Below the pieces are notes generated by a model. It was not told the origin of the DNA. It searched no databases and was given only the letters and a program-made list of their open reading frames with translations. The position numbers and the translations under genes were made by a program. From contig OY754968.1 in assembly GCA_963576475.1 (NCBI GenBank), positions 11,555,607 to 11,619,606 of the forward strand: a stretch of 64,000 nt of DNA, given 5' to 3'. Below, one piece after another: positions 1 through 13,194 of the stretch. Positions within the stretch are counted from its first letter, which is position 1. Each line of letters begins with the position of its first letter. This stretch comes from Molanna angustata. Lineage: Eukaryota > Arthropoda > Insecta > Trichoptera > Molannidae.

Positions 1-900
1 TTCATCATTCATGACCGATATCTCCTAATTATTATTTCTTTACTTTTTATCTCTTCTGTTATGTTAAATATAAATAACAGTGGATACTTATACATAATTG
101 GATGGCAGGCCTAGCTATAGATTGTACCACTCTATATATTTTAATGAATTTAACCTGTTCATCTGTGCATACCCCCAATAAAATAAAATATCGAAGGGAG
201 GGGGTCGCCTGATAAATTTAATGCGCCGGGCACCGAAAACTGGCCCTGGTCTGTGCCGCTTTATTCAGAATCCATGTAAGGTTGGGATATTAAGATAAGG
301 ATTAAATTTTTAAACGAAACAATTTAAACAAATTATTATGAACATTTAGTGATGTGTTTACATAGTAAAATTCAATAAACATTCACCATTAGATCGAGTC
401 ATAATTAGAGATTATGGTACTGAAATATGGTCGAATGTCAAGGTCAAGCAATTGAACCTGTCGTAAAGTGATTTAACAAATCATACAAATTGGACACTAG
501 CCGAGATAATACATAAATGTTTAATGTCGATGATGACTTTTATCTCGGCTATTCGAGTGGCAATTGAGAGAACACCTACTGACTGCTATTAACTATGTCA
601 GTTTGTAGGAAGATTCTGTAGTTATCTGCTTACCTATTACATATGTGATGGGTATTGGTCATCACATTATGACTAATATTTGACAAAAACGCGAGAATCT
701 CGTTTTAAATCATCAAAAGACTACATATTCGATTGTATTCCATAGAAAATTGAATTATTTATGATCATTTCATGTTTAACTATATCTCAAAAAATGAAAA
801 TGTCAATACAAATAACTAAGTGCCTACCTATATACATAACCAACTGATTTTTTCTATTTAATTTTTTTAAAACGTTGTGGTTACCATATCTATATGTAAG
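1..900. other. AT-rich DNA, no gene seen
   Basis: No convincing open frame, RNA gene or repeat boundary is visible. If the e(r) exon at 3798-3983 belongs to an intact gene, its last exon should lie on the minus strand at or beyond this edge. I searched here for codons matching the conserved C-terminal part of that protein and did not find them. Confidence 0.5.
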
Positions 901-917
901 TTCGAAATATTGAGGAC

Positions 918-1091
918 AAGTCTGGTCCATTCGGCGAAATCAAAACCCTCACGATTACCTACCCATATCATGGATACAATTATTATATGGAGTTCTATAA
1001 TATCTTTAGATGTCATAGAACTCTATATGATAATTATGTCCATAATATGGGTAATCACCAGGGTTTTGATTTAGCCGGTCGAACCAGACTT
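918..1091. repeat. Imperfect hairpin (MITE-like foldback)
   Basis: The arms 918-998 and 1014-1091 are inverted copies with a few mismatches and small gaps. The outer ends read AAGTCTGGTC and its complement, and both arms contain AATCAAAACCCT or its complement. The loop is about 15 bp. The small open frame across it is only a shadow of the hairpin. A half-arm with a similar sequence lies at about 16365-16400, which suggests a dispersed family. No coding capacity and no clear target duplication were found. Confidence 0.7.
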
Positions 1092-1389
1092 GCCCCCCAG
1101 ACTTGTCCCCATTTTTAAACATTTTACCATTTTTTTGGTAGTTATATTTATTAAATTCCAACGTTTTGAAATGAAAATCGACGTTAATTAGGTAGGTACC
1201 TACCTACACCTAAAATAAATTTTATTGCCTATTTTCAGTTACTTTTAGTTGATGCGCAATTATTGAACTCGCATGAGCGAGATGCATGACAAATTAAGGA
1301 AAATAAATTAACTTAGCTGAACAAAAAAAAATATTTCTGGTTCAGTAGGGGTAACATCTGTGCTAAATCATTGTTACCTCGTGTATAAG

Positions 1390-1705
1390 AACCGTGGCTT
1401 TCATTGTTTACGAACCAATTTAGCAATAGAGTGCATTACAAAAAGTTTATTCGTTAGTTCATAGATGGCAATGCTAAAAACAGATTATTTTCAAAAACTA
1501 TGATATCAATGAACAAACTATATAGAAATTAAAAAAATGGATTTATAGGCAACTCAATAAAAAGGCATAATTGGTGAACGTTGCGCAAGCGCAAGAAGTG
1601 ATCACGTAAACCAGTCGATGGCAGGTCTGCCTATAGGTGCCTTGATTTTCCGGTTCTCCCTTAATACTCCAACTTCGTCCCTATTGAGATATTAAACAAT
1701 TTGTC
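1390..1705. repeat. Dispersed repeat, copy 1 (GTTGCGCAAGCGCA family)
   Basis: Segments here match 28076-28465. GTTGCGCAAGCGCA is followed by a GATCACGT block, a CAGGTC block, CCTTGATTT and CTATTGAGAT in the same order. The part at 1396-1425 matches the complement of 28287-28325. The family is unassigned. The two copies define a repeat of at least about 120 bp with inverted internal segments. Confidence 0.6.
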
Positions 1706-2606
1706 ATAAAAAAATACTCGATGCCCCTTTATTTAACAAGTGTGTAGGTTTCAACCGTTAAAAGTTAACACGATTTATCTTAGGATGAAAAATAGTAAAT
1801 AATAAAAAAATACAGTACAAGAAAAAAACAATTAACTCCACTGTCGTTAAAGTGTTACGGCCATAAAAAAACACTAGATATAAAATATTTAAAAAATATA
1901 AAATTATTTTTGAGCGTGTTTTACGATCCGAAATGTAAAATATATCAAAGAAATGTTAAGAAAAATATCGCGTTGACACGTCGGTTATTTTAAAGTGTAT
2001 GGTGTGGTATGTTGACAGTTGCATCTGGCATTTTTTAAATCATATTTCACATTCATACACATCGAGACGGTGCATTTCTGTACAAAATATTTATTTCACC
2101 ATTAAACGCAATTATCACCCGGGTCTTTCAGCACCGTCCAAATTATCACCCAATATATAATAACGGTTTGAAGCAAATAATTATTATTTTTTAATATGTG
2201 GAATATCCACGAGGCTGTTTTATACATCGTCGCATGGCAATAAAATATGAACATTTTCAAATAAAATTATAAAAATAATACCTACATCTTCTCAGAGTCA
2301 ACAGACGAAAATTAAGTAGGTACCTAACTATGTATGTTGCAAGTATTGAGGAAAAAATATATTGCGCAAAATGGTCACGAAAACTAAATATATTCCTATC
2401 GACCTTCTTCTTCTTGTAGTAGGTTTTGGATACCTGTTCTTTTTTCTGAAAGTGTGTCACTCCCGCAACCCCTCCTGTGACCAGTATCTCTTGGGCTGTG
2501 TTTCTCGAAAGTAAAATCGATTAAAGTAAAAGTAACGTTAAAATACATTGATTTCATAAATTTGTTCAATACTTTTGGTTATTTCATTGAAATATAATGC
2601 CGATTG

Positions 2607-3797
<1,191 letters not shown>

Positions 3798-3983
3798 TTG
3801 ATCTATAAAATCAAAAAGTTGTGATATATCGTAAGTAATAGTTGGGGTGTTTGGATTTCTCCTCTTCAAGTGTTCTTCATATATCTTGCAAACACCCTCC
3901 ATACAGTCGTTTACACTCTCATAGTCAGAATATGTCCTAGTTTCTGGCCGAGCACCCGGTTGAACTAAGAGGATTGTGTGAGA
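3798..3983 (-). CDS. e(r): Enhancer of rudimentary homolog (ERH), internal coding exon
   Basis: The exon encodes 62 codons beginning [10 protein letters not shown], through [36 protein letters not shown] and ending IDQ. This is the N-terminal two thirds of the roughly 104-residue ERH protein, one of the most conserved small nuclear proteins in animals. ERH acts as a dimer in RNA metabolism and cell-cycle gene expression, and in flies it is linked to pyrimidine synthesis (family knowledge). On the minus strand the exon is preceded by a pyrimidine-rich TTTTTTTCAG acceptor and followed by GTAAGA, so it is a spliced gene, not a processed pseudogene. The reading frame is intact. The initiator Met is expected in a separate exon upstream (higher coordinates), which I could not place. 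The C-terminal exon is not visible. A large foldback and (AT)n tracts lie about 100-950 bp upstream, in the presumed first intron. Confidence 0.94.
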
Positions 3984-4093
3984 CTGAAAAAAATATTTGT
4001 ATTGATACGATGACCGTATACTTAAAGTTAAAATAATACATCCCGTGTTTACATAATAATTAATATAATACAGTATAATATATATATACAAAT

Positions 4094-4345
<252 letters not shown>

Positions 4346-4370
4346 ATATTTGATGTTTTCACGGGTGAAA

Positions 4371-4957
<587 letters not shown>

Positions 4958-4967
4958 TATTTATTAT

Positions 4968-5395
4968 ATTGAAACGACCCAGCCTAAGGTGGTTAACCTC
5001 GTGGTCGATTGCCAGAATTAATTGGTTGGGAGATAAATTTTGTGGATAACCTGTAGTCGCCCATAATCGCCACGTGGTCCCATCAGAATCGTCATCGGCT
5101 CCTGCATCATCTGAAGACATCCCTATCGTCGCAGATCTTTCTTATATCTGTGTTCTGTAAACGATGTATTAGGGAGAAACCCGCGATGGAGCGTAGGGTT
5201 CTCATCTCTGTCGTCCGGAGTAGACTCTTTGTTCTAGCGGTGTCCGCTCTGGCTTCAATCGCATAGGTCATGATGGGTAGTAGGTACCTCCACATGTCTT
5301 ACATATTCCAATTTTACTCTCTGTTAGCATGTCTTTATTATTCCAAACAGTTACTCTCAGACAGCTGGCAACGAAGGCTGCCATACATTGATTTG
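4968..5395 (-). pseudogene. LINE-A fragment, reverse transcriptase C-terminus
   Basis: On the minus strand the translation contains VASCLRVTVWNNKDMLTE, PIMTYAIEARADTARTKS and TEMRTLRSIAGFSL in adjoining frames. These match the parallel stretches of the plus-strand copy at 21599-22577. This region lies after the catalytic RT domain in RTE/CR1-type non-LTR retrotransposons. The 3' part corresponds to the tail segment seen in the other copy but is frameshifted. The fragment is dead: 5' truncated, with at least two frame breaks. It abuts the right AT tract. Confidence 0.85.
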
Positions 5396-6500
5396 AACCA
5401 ACCAATAATAATATTAGTTGACGTTCGATGCTGTGTAGGTTATTGCGCAGATGCGTGCCTTGAACCTTCGGACTAGACAAACCCTGAAAGAAAATTGGGA
5501 AATGTCGAAAATTTAATGTTTTTTTAGCATCTTTGTTCATTTGAGTAGCCATGAAAATATTTTGGAATCACATGCCAAAATAATATTTACACATGCCAAA
5601 ATAATTTTTTATGTGGCCCTGTCAAGCATCGTATTAACAAACGGTTCAATTTTTAATCTTGTAGTATGGTTTCAATAAAACAGACTAAAAATATTAGATC
5701 TTGAATTTTTTAAAATAATATTCATAGGCAAGCCAAGATTTACGGCTTCTATAATCAATTCCGCTACTGGTATTGCGTCTCTTTTCAAATATCAATACTG
5801 TCAATAGGTACTGTCGATTCATTAAGGGAAATAAATTCTCTTGAACAAATCGACGTTTGAAATAAAATATACATGCCTTGTATACATCTATCTACATAAT
5901 ATGGAAGCTTTATTTTATCACAATTTATTCAATAGTATCACGAATTTCAGATAAGTTATGTAAGTATTCAATATTTTTTGACATTCACACTTTCGAAAGA
6001 GATAAATCACAAATTGAAATGATGTCATCATAGTCCCCAGAGACAAATAAATAATTAAAAATGTCACATAAATAATGATGAGAAAATAATTATTATAAAA
6101 TGTTGCTAGTCAAACATAGGTACGCACCACGACACAAATTTTACTATTTCAACATTATAAATTATAATAATTACTTATATAGGAACAAGAACAATAAATC
6201 TCAAAAAGCGAAGAAATTTCCGTGAAAAAAAAACTAAAATGTACGTTTGAAATATATCTAAAACAGTCATGAATCTACACTCTCCATGGGCATCAAGATA
6301 TAAATCATAGTTTTCATATAAATGCTCTTTTAATTCTTCACGTTTATGAAATGTGATTTTTTTATGGAAATTATAATAAAAATTATTATCGTTATTTGTC
6401 AGTCATAAACAATGTTTTTAACATATCAATAAATTCAGAGATTAATATCGTAAAATTGAAAAAAATGATTTAGGTACCTACATTGTGATTTACCAGTGAA
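5396..6500. other. AT-rich DNA with one HINE fragment
   Basis: At 5835-5870 there is a short minus-strand remnant of the HINE 5' end (TTCTCTTGAACAAATCGAC). Nothing else is recognisable. Confidence 0.45.
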
Positions 6501-6507
6501 AAAACTG

Positions 6508-6550
6508 GTTAATTGTAAGAAATTGCCATTTGGCAATTACTTCGCCCCTT
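6508..6550 (+). repeat. Fragment of a CR1-like LINE 3' end
   Basis: The string AGAAATTGCCATTTGGCAAT followed by TACTTCGCC matches the stem-loop 3' tail of the CR1-like copies at about 34940-34975 and 57833-57865, where GGAAGAAATTGCC..GGCAATAAGCCCGCC is found. It is short and degenerate. Confidence 0.5.
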
Positions 6551-6999
6551 TGCACAATTTATAGAAGTATTTACCATTAATATATTGACATTTTAATATG
6601 TTATAGATTCTGGCCTCCTTTCGACTGTGTGTTGTCTTTTTTCCAGTCCTCATGCTAAGTACACATCATCTGAATGGGAAGCATTATTCTTCGACTTCAC
6701 AGGTGTCTTTTATACTAGTCACATATCCTAGACACATTTTTGCTGATCAAAATTCGGAGAAATTGTTCTATACACGATTAAATCGATTCTAGACAAATCG
6801 AATTTTGGGATTTGAGGTACTTTTTTGAGAATCGATATGTCCTTGGAATTAGTACCAACCTTTAATAAGAAAATTCTTGAATTATATAAGAATGAAATCG
6901 TTCGAGACAGTATTTGAACAAGGCTTCACCAGATATCAATTTATGGGAATCATTTATTTAATTGCAAAGTAGATATACCTATCTAGCCACTCATAATGT

Positions 7000-7145
7000 A
7001 ACGTGGGATCAGAAGAGATTTGCGGAAGGCAGACTTACGCGAAAGAGACGCACAAGCACAGGACAGAATGAGGACAAGGAGGGCTGACCCCACACAATGG
7101 GATGAAAGGGCCAGGGCGAAAAAAAGAACAAATCACAAGGCCTAA
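7000..7145 (+). pseudogene. Probable LINE C-terminal remnant
   Basis: One frame reads RKADLRERDAQAQDRM then RTRRADPTQWDERARAKKRT before a stop. The basic RxDRxRWRRxTRRADP-like pattern is typical of the last residues of RTE-type non-LTR polyproteins. No RT motif remains. Assignment is by pattern only. Confidence 0.4.
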
Positions 7146-7834
7146 AATAATATATCACGAGGTCTTTGTTTAGACAAATTCTATTCAAACGAATGTTTGT
7201 AATATTTTTATTATTGAGTGAGTTATTTAACAATGTATCATTTTTTCACACAAAATAAATATTCAAGGTACCCATTCGTTTTATTTTCTCATGGTTCATA
7301 TATAATTTGAAAGCAGTCAACGCACAGCCTATAAACAAGGTGTCTAATACATAATATCATATTAAATTCCATTAATAATGTCGGATCATGATCCATGTAG
7401 GTACACCTACGATAGTAGCATTATAATTAGCTTTACACATACCAATGAATTAATATAAAACCAGACATACCAACAAATACATATTAACATTGGATTATTA
7501 AAAAAATATGTAGATGTTGGTACCTGGTTTTATATCATTGTCTGAATAAAATAAATTATTGTTTTTGTGTCGTACATAACTATTTAAACACCATGGGATG
7601 TTTTCAAAATATTAAATCGTGACAATAATAAAATTTAAATCAATGAACTGTCAATGATCAATATATTATGTGCGAAAATTATCTATTTAAACATAAATTC
7701 AAAATTATCAACAAGTTGGTATCTATGTGCCTATATGGTTAAATACGCAGATCTTTTGCTTCAAAATCTTAAACTGTGAGATTATTAGGTAGGTAGGTAC
7801 CTACATCTAAAGTAATAAAGCAATCAAAATGTTA

Positions 7835-7871
<37 letters not shown>

Positions 7872-8700
7872 TGTGTGTGTGTTTGTCTCACGCCTTCTGA
7901 AAAACCAAGAGCATCTAAAAATCTAATTTATGTGCGAACGTGTACCTGTATACCTGATGCAGTGTCACGCTAAAAATAATGCGATAAAAATGCTGAATTT
8001 TAAAAATATTTCAATAATTATTTTTTCATACAAAATTTTCCAAGTCGTATCTGTCAAAAAAGTGTACATTTTGCACGCAAATATCTGTTAGTTTAAAAGT
8101 TAGAAGTAGGTATTTACACAAAAAAAATATATTTTGAAGTATAACTTAGCGTTTAAGTGAAAAACATGGTGAATATTTGGTATAATTATAATGTTTAACT
8201 TATTTTTAAAGTAAGCCTTTTGTACATAAACGCCGCCATTTTTTATATCTTTTCATACAATATTTCATTTTCCCACCGAATGAATATGTTCTTGAAAATA
8301 ATAAACCTTTGAAATAAATGTAATTATGAAATAATAAAATGAAACACAAGACATTACGGCAAGTTTTAAGACATATATTGTAAAAATGTGTTATTTATTA
8401 GTAAAGATATAGGCATAATAAAATTGCATAATTTGTAAATAATATTTGATTTTTCTGACAATTTTCATTTTTATGGCATCGAACAAACCAATGTAGGTAC
8501 CTACATATTCAAAAAATGTATCCGAACCATTCGATATTACTTACGTGTTCGAATCGTTTCCATGGCTACAGAAAGAATGTGATATTCAAATAAAATTTGT
8601 TAGGAATCGAATTTATTTAGAAGGTTGTTGTAGGTAGGTACCTACCTAATACTATTTACTTACAAATCAACAATAATATACCTATACTGATTTCCTATAG
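7146..8700. other. AT-rich DNA with a (GT)n tract
   Basis: A GT microsatellite occupies about 7836-7882. It is followed by TTGTCTCACGCCTTCTGAAA, similar in layout to the leading part of many non-autonomous Helitron-like elements, but I cannot define ends. No gene is seen. Confidence 0.4.
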
Positions 8701-8789
8701 GAAAATTATTTTATTTATTTATTTATCAACCGTTTGTCCGATTATAATGAAACTTTGGTGAATTGTCGAGCGTATGCCCAGGATGGTTT

Positions 8790-9410
8790 TTGGATTTAAA
8801 CTTTTTTCTTATTCTTCTTCTTCTTCGTGTATTTGGTCGTTTTACCTATGAAGGGGGAGTATCCTGGGAAAAGAAGGTCCGACTGTCCCTCCATCTCTTC
8901 ACAGGTCTTCCAGGACGGGTTCTGCATATAAACTTTTTTATTCTTTTTCTTCAACGTGTACTTGGTCATCTTACCTATGAAGATGAACTATCCTGGGAGA
9001 TGAAGGTCCAATTTTCCTTCCATCTCTTCGCAGGTTTCTGGATTTAAACTTTTTTGTTCTTCTTCTTCATCGTCTATTTGGTCATTTTACCTTTGAAGGT
9101 GGACTAACCTGGGAGAAGAATGTCCAATTTTCCTTCCATCTCTTCGCAGGTATCTGGATTTAAACTTATTTCTTCTTCTTCTTCTTCATCGTGTATTTTT
9201 GGTCATTTTACCTATGAAGTTGGAGAATCCTGGGAGAAGAAGGTCCAACTGTCCTTCCATCTCTTCGCAGGTATCTGGGTTTAAACTTTTTTCTTCTTCT
9301 TCGTGTATTTAGTCATTTTACCTATTAAGTAGAGCATCCTGGGAAAAGAAGGTTCTTTCATCTCTTCGCGGTTCTTCCAGGATGGTTTCTGGATTTAAAC
9401 TTTTCTTAAC
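8790..9410 (+). repeat. Tandem array, units of about 100-120 bp
   Basis: About five diverged units share GGTCATTTTACCTATGAAG, CCTGGGAGAAGAAGGTCCAA, TTCCATCTCTTCGCAGGT and GGATTTAAAC, joined by CTTCTTCTT runs. It starts just after a CCGTTTGTCCGATTATAATG segment. The small plus-strand frame over the first two units is a by-product of the repeat. Confidence 0.9.
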
Positions 9411-9585
9411 CGACTGATGGGACGGGATGTAATGAAGGGAAGGGAGGCACTAAAGGGCCTGAAGGGACGGGAGGTATAAAACTGCCTGAAGGGACGGAAG
9501 GTACTGAAGGGCCTGATGGGAAGGGACGTAATGAGGGATTAAAGGGACGGGAGGTACTGAAGGGCCTGAAGCGGCGGGTCCTGGA
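9411..9585 (+). repeat. G-rich minisatellite, unit about 24-27 bp
   Basis: Repeated GAAGGGACGGGAGGTACTGA and AGGGCCTGA blocks with substitutions. It is strongly purine-biased on this strand (GGGA-rich) and unlike the surrounding AT-rich DNA. It lies between two CTTCTT-rich arrays. Confidence 0.9.
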
Positions 9586-9589
9586 GTCT

Positions 9590-10080
9590 AATTCTTTTTC
9601 TTCTTAATTTTATGTAGACCTTTAGGGCAGTTTTTATACAAACTATTTCCTATTGTCTAATTCATCTTCTTCTTCTTTTATGTATACATTTGGGTCATTT
9701 TTTTATAAAAATTATTTCCTTTAGTCTAATTATTATTCTTCTTCATTTAAGTACGTAGACTTTTGGGAGAGTTTTAATACAAACTATTTCCAATAGTCTT
9801 ATTCATTTTCTTTTATGTAGACCTTTTGGTCAGTATTTATACAAACTATTTCCAATAGTCTAAATATTCTTCTTCTTCTTTTTTGTAGACCTTTGGGTGA
9901 GCTTTTATACAATCTATTTCCAATAGTCTAATTCTTCTATTAGGTATATGTATTTTTACTTATTTTATGTAGACCATTGGAATAGTTTTTTATACAAACT
10001 ATTTCTTATAGTCTTATACTTATTTTTCTCTTTTTTATTTAGTCTTTTGGGTTAGTTTTAAGTCTAATAGTCTATTGTGC
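9590..10080 (+). repeat. Tandem array, units of about 70-80 bp
   Basis: About seven diverged units carry TTTTATGTAGACCTTTGGG, TTTATACAAACTATTTCC and ATAGTCTAATTCTTCTTC. This is a third repeat class immediately following the G-rich minisatellite. Confidence 0.88.
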
Positions 10081-10854
10081 AGAAATATTATTAACGATAT
10101 GCACACTTGATGAAAATACATATGAAATGAATGGGATATGGGATATGACGATATAACCTGCACTAGAATCTTTTCAATACTTTTGTTTAATTAAATTTAA
10201 ACCATTTATATCATCCTATTTTGAATAATTTTCAACACCTAATATTTAAAGAATGGGGGTTGTGGCCATTACTGAACTCTTCACAACATTTATATTCAAA
10301 TTAAAAACTATTTACTATAGTTCAAGTCTTCTTCTTCTTCGTTAATGAAGACTTTCAGTCAAATTGAGCAAAAATATAATGCACACTTGATGAAAAAATA
10401 TAAAAACGAATGGGATGTGACCAAAACTAGATCTTTTCAGTACCTACGTTTGTTTAATCAAATTTTAACCACATCCCAACATCCAAAATTACTAAATTTT
10501 CAATAGGTACACATTACAATTTGTTTTCGATGATAATATTTAAAAATGGGGGTTGTGGCCAAACCAATCTCTTTACAACGTTGATAAACAGTCATATTTA
10601 AAACCATTACGCATAGTCCATGCGAGCAGAAATTGTATAAATATTATACTTCATTCACACTTTATAGCAATATATAAAAAATAATGGGTTGTGGCCATCA
10701 CTTGAACATTTTACAATACTCAAACTCAATCAAATTTCAAACCACTTTTCATAGTCTGATATTGCAAAATAATTGGGTGACAATATTATAAAAACGATTG
10801 CTTTTTCTTTCACAATTATACATTATTGGCCAACGGCGGGACATAAAAGCTAGT
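10080..10854 (+). repeat. Diverged long repeats and possible Helitron-like 3' end
   Basis: Three or so imperfect units of roughly 230 bp share GCACACTTGATGAAAA, an AATGGGATGTG block and GGGGGTTGTGGCC. The stretch ends in GGCGGGACATAAAAGCTAGT, where CTAGT (10850-10854) fits a Helitron-type terminus. The terminal hairpin is weak, so the Helitron assignment of 8708-10854 is an inference. Confidence 0.45.
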
Positions 10855-10999
10855 AAGGCATATAATTTTTACTCCTCACTAACCCAAGGGGATATAGAGG
10901 GGAGTTATGATTTCGCAATTTTTAAAGGTATTTTTTTTATTGCAGATTATCAACTAGTATCATGCTGAGATTGTATTCTGAAAGTTTCATCACAATGTA

Positions 11000-11050
11000 T
11001 CTGTGTGTGTGTGCTATGTGCTGCGTGCTGCGTGCTGTGTGCTATGTACG
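11000..11050 (+). repeat. Short tandem repeat, GTGCTGC/GTGCTAT units
   Basis: About five 7-bp units (GTGCTAT, GTGCTGC, GTGCTGC, GTGCTGT, GTGCTAT) follow a short GT run. Confidence 0.75.
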
Positions 11051-11179
11051 GCGAGTTTATTTTACTTTATCGATTATAGACTAAAGTAGGTAGGTACTCA
11101 TTCGATTCTTTTCATATTTTGCAGATTTGTAAATCTGACTTAGACTCCGTTAGATTTCGAAGGATATCTGAATAGTGCT

Positions 11180-11450
11180 TCTCAATTTTTTTAACTGTCA
11201 AATATTTCAAAGTGACCCCAAGCTCAAGAAACTTAAAATTTGTAATTTTTATTTTCAAATTGGTAAAAAGGCGCGTCATTTTCATAAAATGGTATTGAAG
11301 AATTATCAAGTTTTCATAATAAAATATTTAAATAAAAAATAATTTTACAAACTCATTTCATGAAAATGCTGAAAATTTTCCATACAAAATTTGAATACTT
11401 TATAGAATGACTTGTTAGTGAGGAGTTTAGCGTTAGCCAAAACCCGCTCG
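11180..11450 (+). repeat. Dispersed repeat, copy 1 (pairs with 45830-46090)
   Basis: The order of AACTGTCAA, AAGTGACCCCAA, TTCATAAAATGG, AATTATCAAGTTTTCAT, ATTCATTTCATGAA and TTAGTGAGGAG matches 45830-46090 with many substitutions. ACTCCTCACTAAC at about 10871 is the complement of the right end, so the element may be 10830-11450 with inverted ends. No coding capacity. Confidence 0.65.
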
Positions 11451-11569
11451 TTTTTATTTTTATTTTATTTTATTTCATTTTTCGAGTAGGTACATACAGT
11501 CATATCTACAATTTATTAACACAAATGAGTTACCAGCATATGGACCAGTGCATGAAGACTCTCAATATT

Positions 11570-12450
11570 ATCAATCCTATAAAAAACTTTTATACCTACT
11601 CAGGATTTTAAATTTTCGTTTCAGTCAAGAGTTATAAACTTTTGAATTTTTTCTTAATTTTCCTTTATATATCAAAAACCATAAAATCTAGAACGCTAAA
11701 AATTGGTATAAATATATACAAAATCTCAAACTTATTTTTTTAAATAAAGATACATTTATGTGTTTAACTGCCTATATTTCCCAAGTTTTTAAAAATACCG
11801 AATAAAAGCCGAAACACCCCAACTAGATAATTTAATTTTCTTAACAAATATGAGCATTGTAGTATGTAGTACCTACATGGCCTACAAAACATTTATACTC
11901 AGAATTGTGAATCTTTGTTTCAGTCAGGAGTTATCAATTTTTGAAATTTTGGTTTATTTTTCCATATATCTCAGAAAACATAAAAGCTAGAATGCTGAAA
12001 ATTGGTATAAACATAGAAAAATACAAAATCTCAAATTGGTTTTTTCCAAAAAAAATCTAGAAATTCTCAAACAATTTTTTATGAATTTTTTATGATAAAT
12101 TTATGAGTTTAACTGCCTATATTTCCAGATCTTTTAAAAATATCCAAAAAAGCCGAAACACTCCAAGAAGATAATTTAATTTTCTATAAAATACATGAAC
12201 ATTGTATCAGCACATCTCAATTTTTTTTTAACAATTTTTATAAAAATTGAATTTAGTGACGATATTACTTCATACAATTTGTAAGGCAGTATTCACTGCA
12301 CAATATCTCACTCAATAGTTTGATACCTACTTAATCTCCAAACATACATAGATACCATCATGCTGTTTTCATATTCTGGATAGGAAAAACAGACTGACCT
12401 CCAAACTATCCCATCCTGACATACATACCTACCTACATGTTTTATAGGTA
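11570..12450 (+). mobile_element. Degenerate HINE copies (two overlapping 3' halves)
   Basis: Sequence diverged from the HINE middle and 3' part occurs twice in tandem. The first starts near 11590 (GTTTCAGTCAAGAGTTATAA). The second runs from about 11880 to 12450 and includes ATTGAATTTAGTGACGA and CATACATAGATACCATCAT. No 5' subterminal repeat and no terminal CTAGT survive. These are the oldest-looking copies in the window. Confidence 0.7.
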
Positions 12451-12815
12451 CTTTACGAACTTGCATGTAAGATTGTACTTTATTAGATTGCTATCGAAAC
12501 TCTGGTTATATTCTATGAAGTGATCAGTAAATTTGGAATAATTATATTTGATTCAATTTAATGATTCGACCGATAGATCTAGATGGAATTACATTTTAAA
12601 ATGTTAAAGAATTAAAAAAAATAGATAAAACTTTATCAAATTATTCCACAATTTATAAATTAAAATAAAAATATTTTTGAAAAATTATATTTATCAATTA
12701 TCATGCAGCTATAAGACAATGCATGAAGCGAACCGAGCAACAATTACAAATCTAACTAGTACCTTCTTTTTATTAATTGGTGATACAACAAAGAAACCAA
12801 ATAATTATTTTTTTT

Positions 12816-13194
12816 CTAGTTGCATGTAATACATGAGATCCAACTGTCGATAGCGATAGTATAGTTGAAGAATAAGTACCAAACTATAAACCCATAAATA
12901 CAAATTATTTAATATTTTAAGATATTTGGTTTTCTATAGGTACAACACATGTAGGTATGGATGTCAAGATAGGACAGTATGGAGATCAGTCCTTTTTTCT
13001 TACCCGGAATATGAAAACAGCATGATGGTATGTATGTATATTTGGAAATGAAGTATCAAATTATTGAGTCTTCTTAGATATTGTGTATAGACGACTGCCA
13101 TACAGATTGAATGAAGGAATGTCGTCACTAAATTCAATTTATATAAAAATTGTTTAAAAAATTTTAAGATGTGCTACTACAATGTTCACATTTT
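12816..13194 (-). mobile_element. HINE-0, minus strand, piece 1 (3' third)
   Basis: This piece begins at the complemented 3' end (CTAGTTGCATG, then the ATGTAATACAT hairpin region and CCAACTGTCGAT). It runs inward until it is interrupted at 13194 by HINE-1. The same element resumes at 14214-14264 and 15310-15856. The combined length is about 977 bp, similar to intact copies of about 1.0 kb. Confidence 0.88.
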
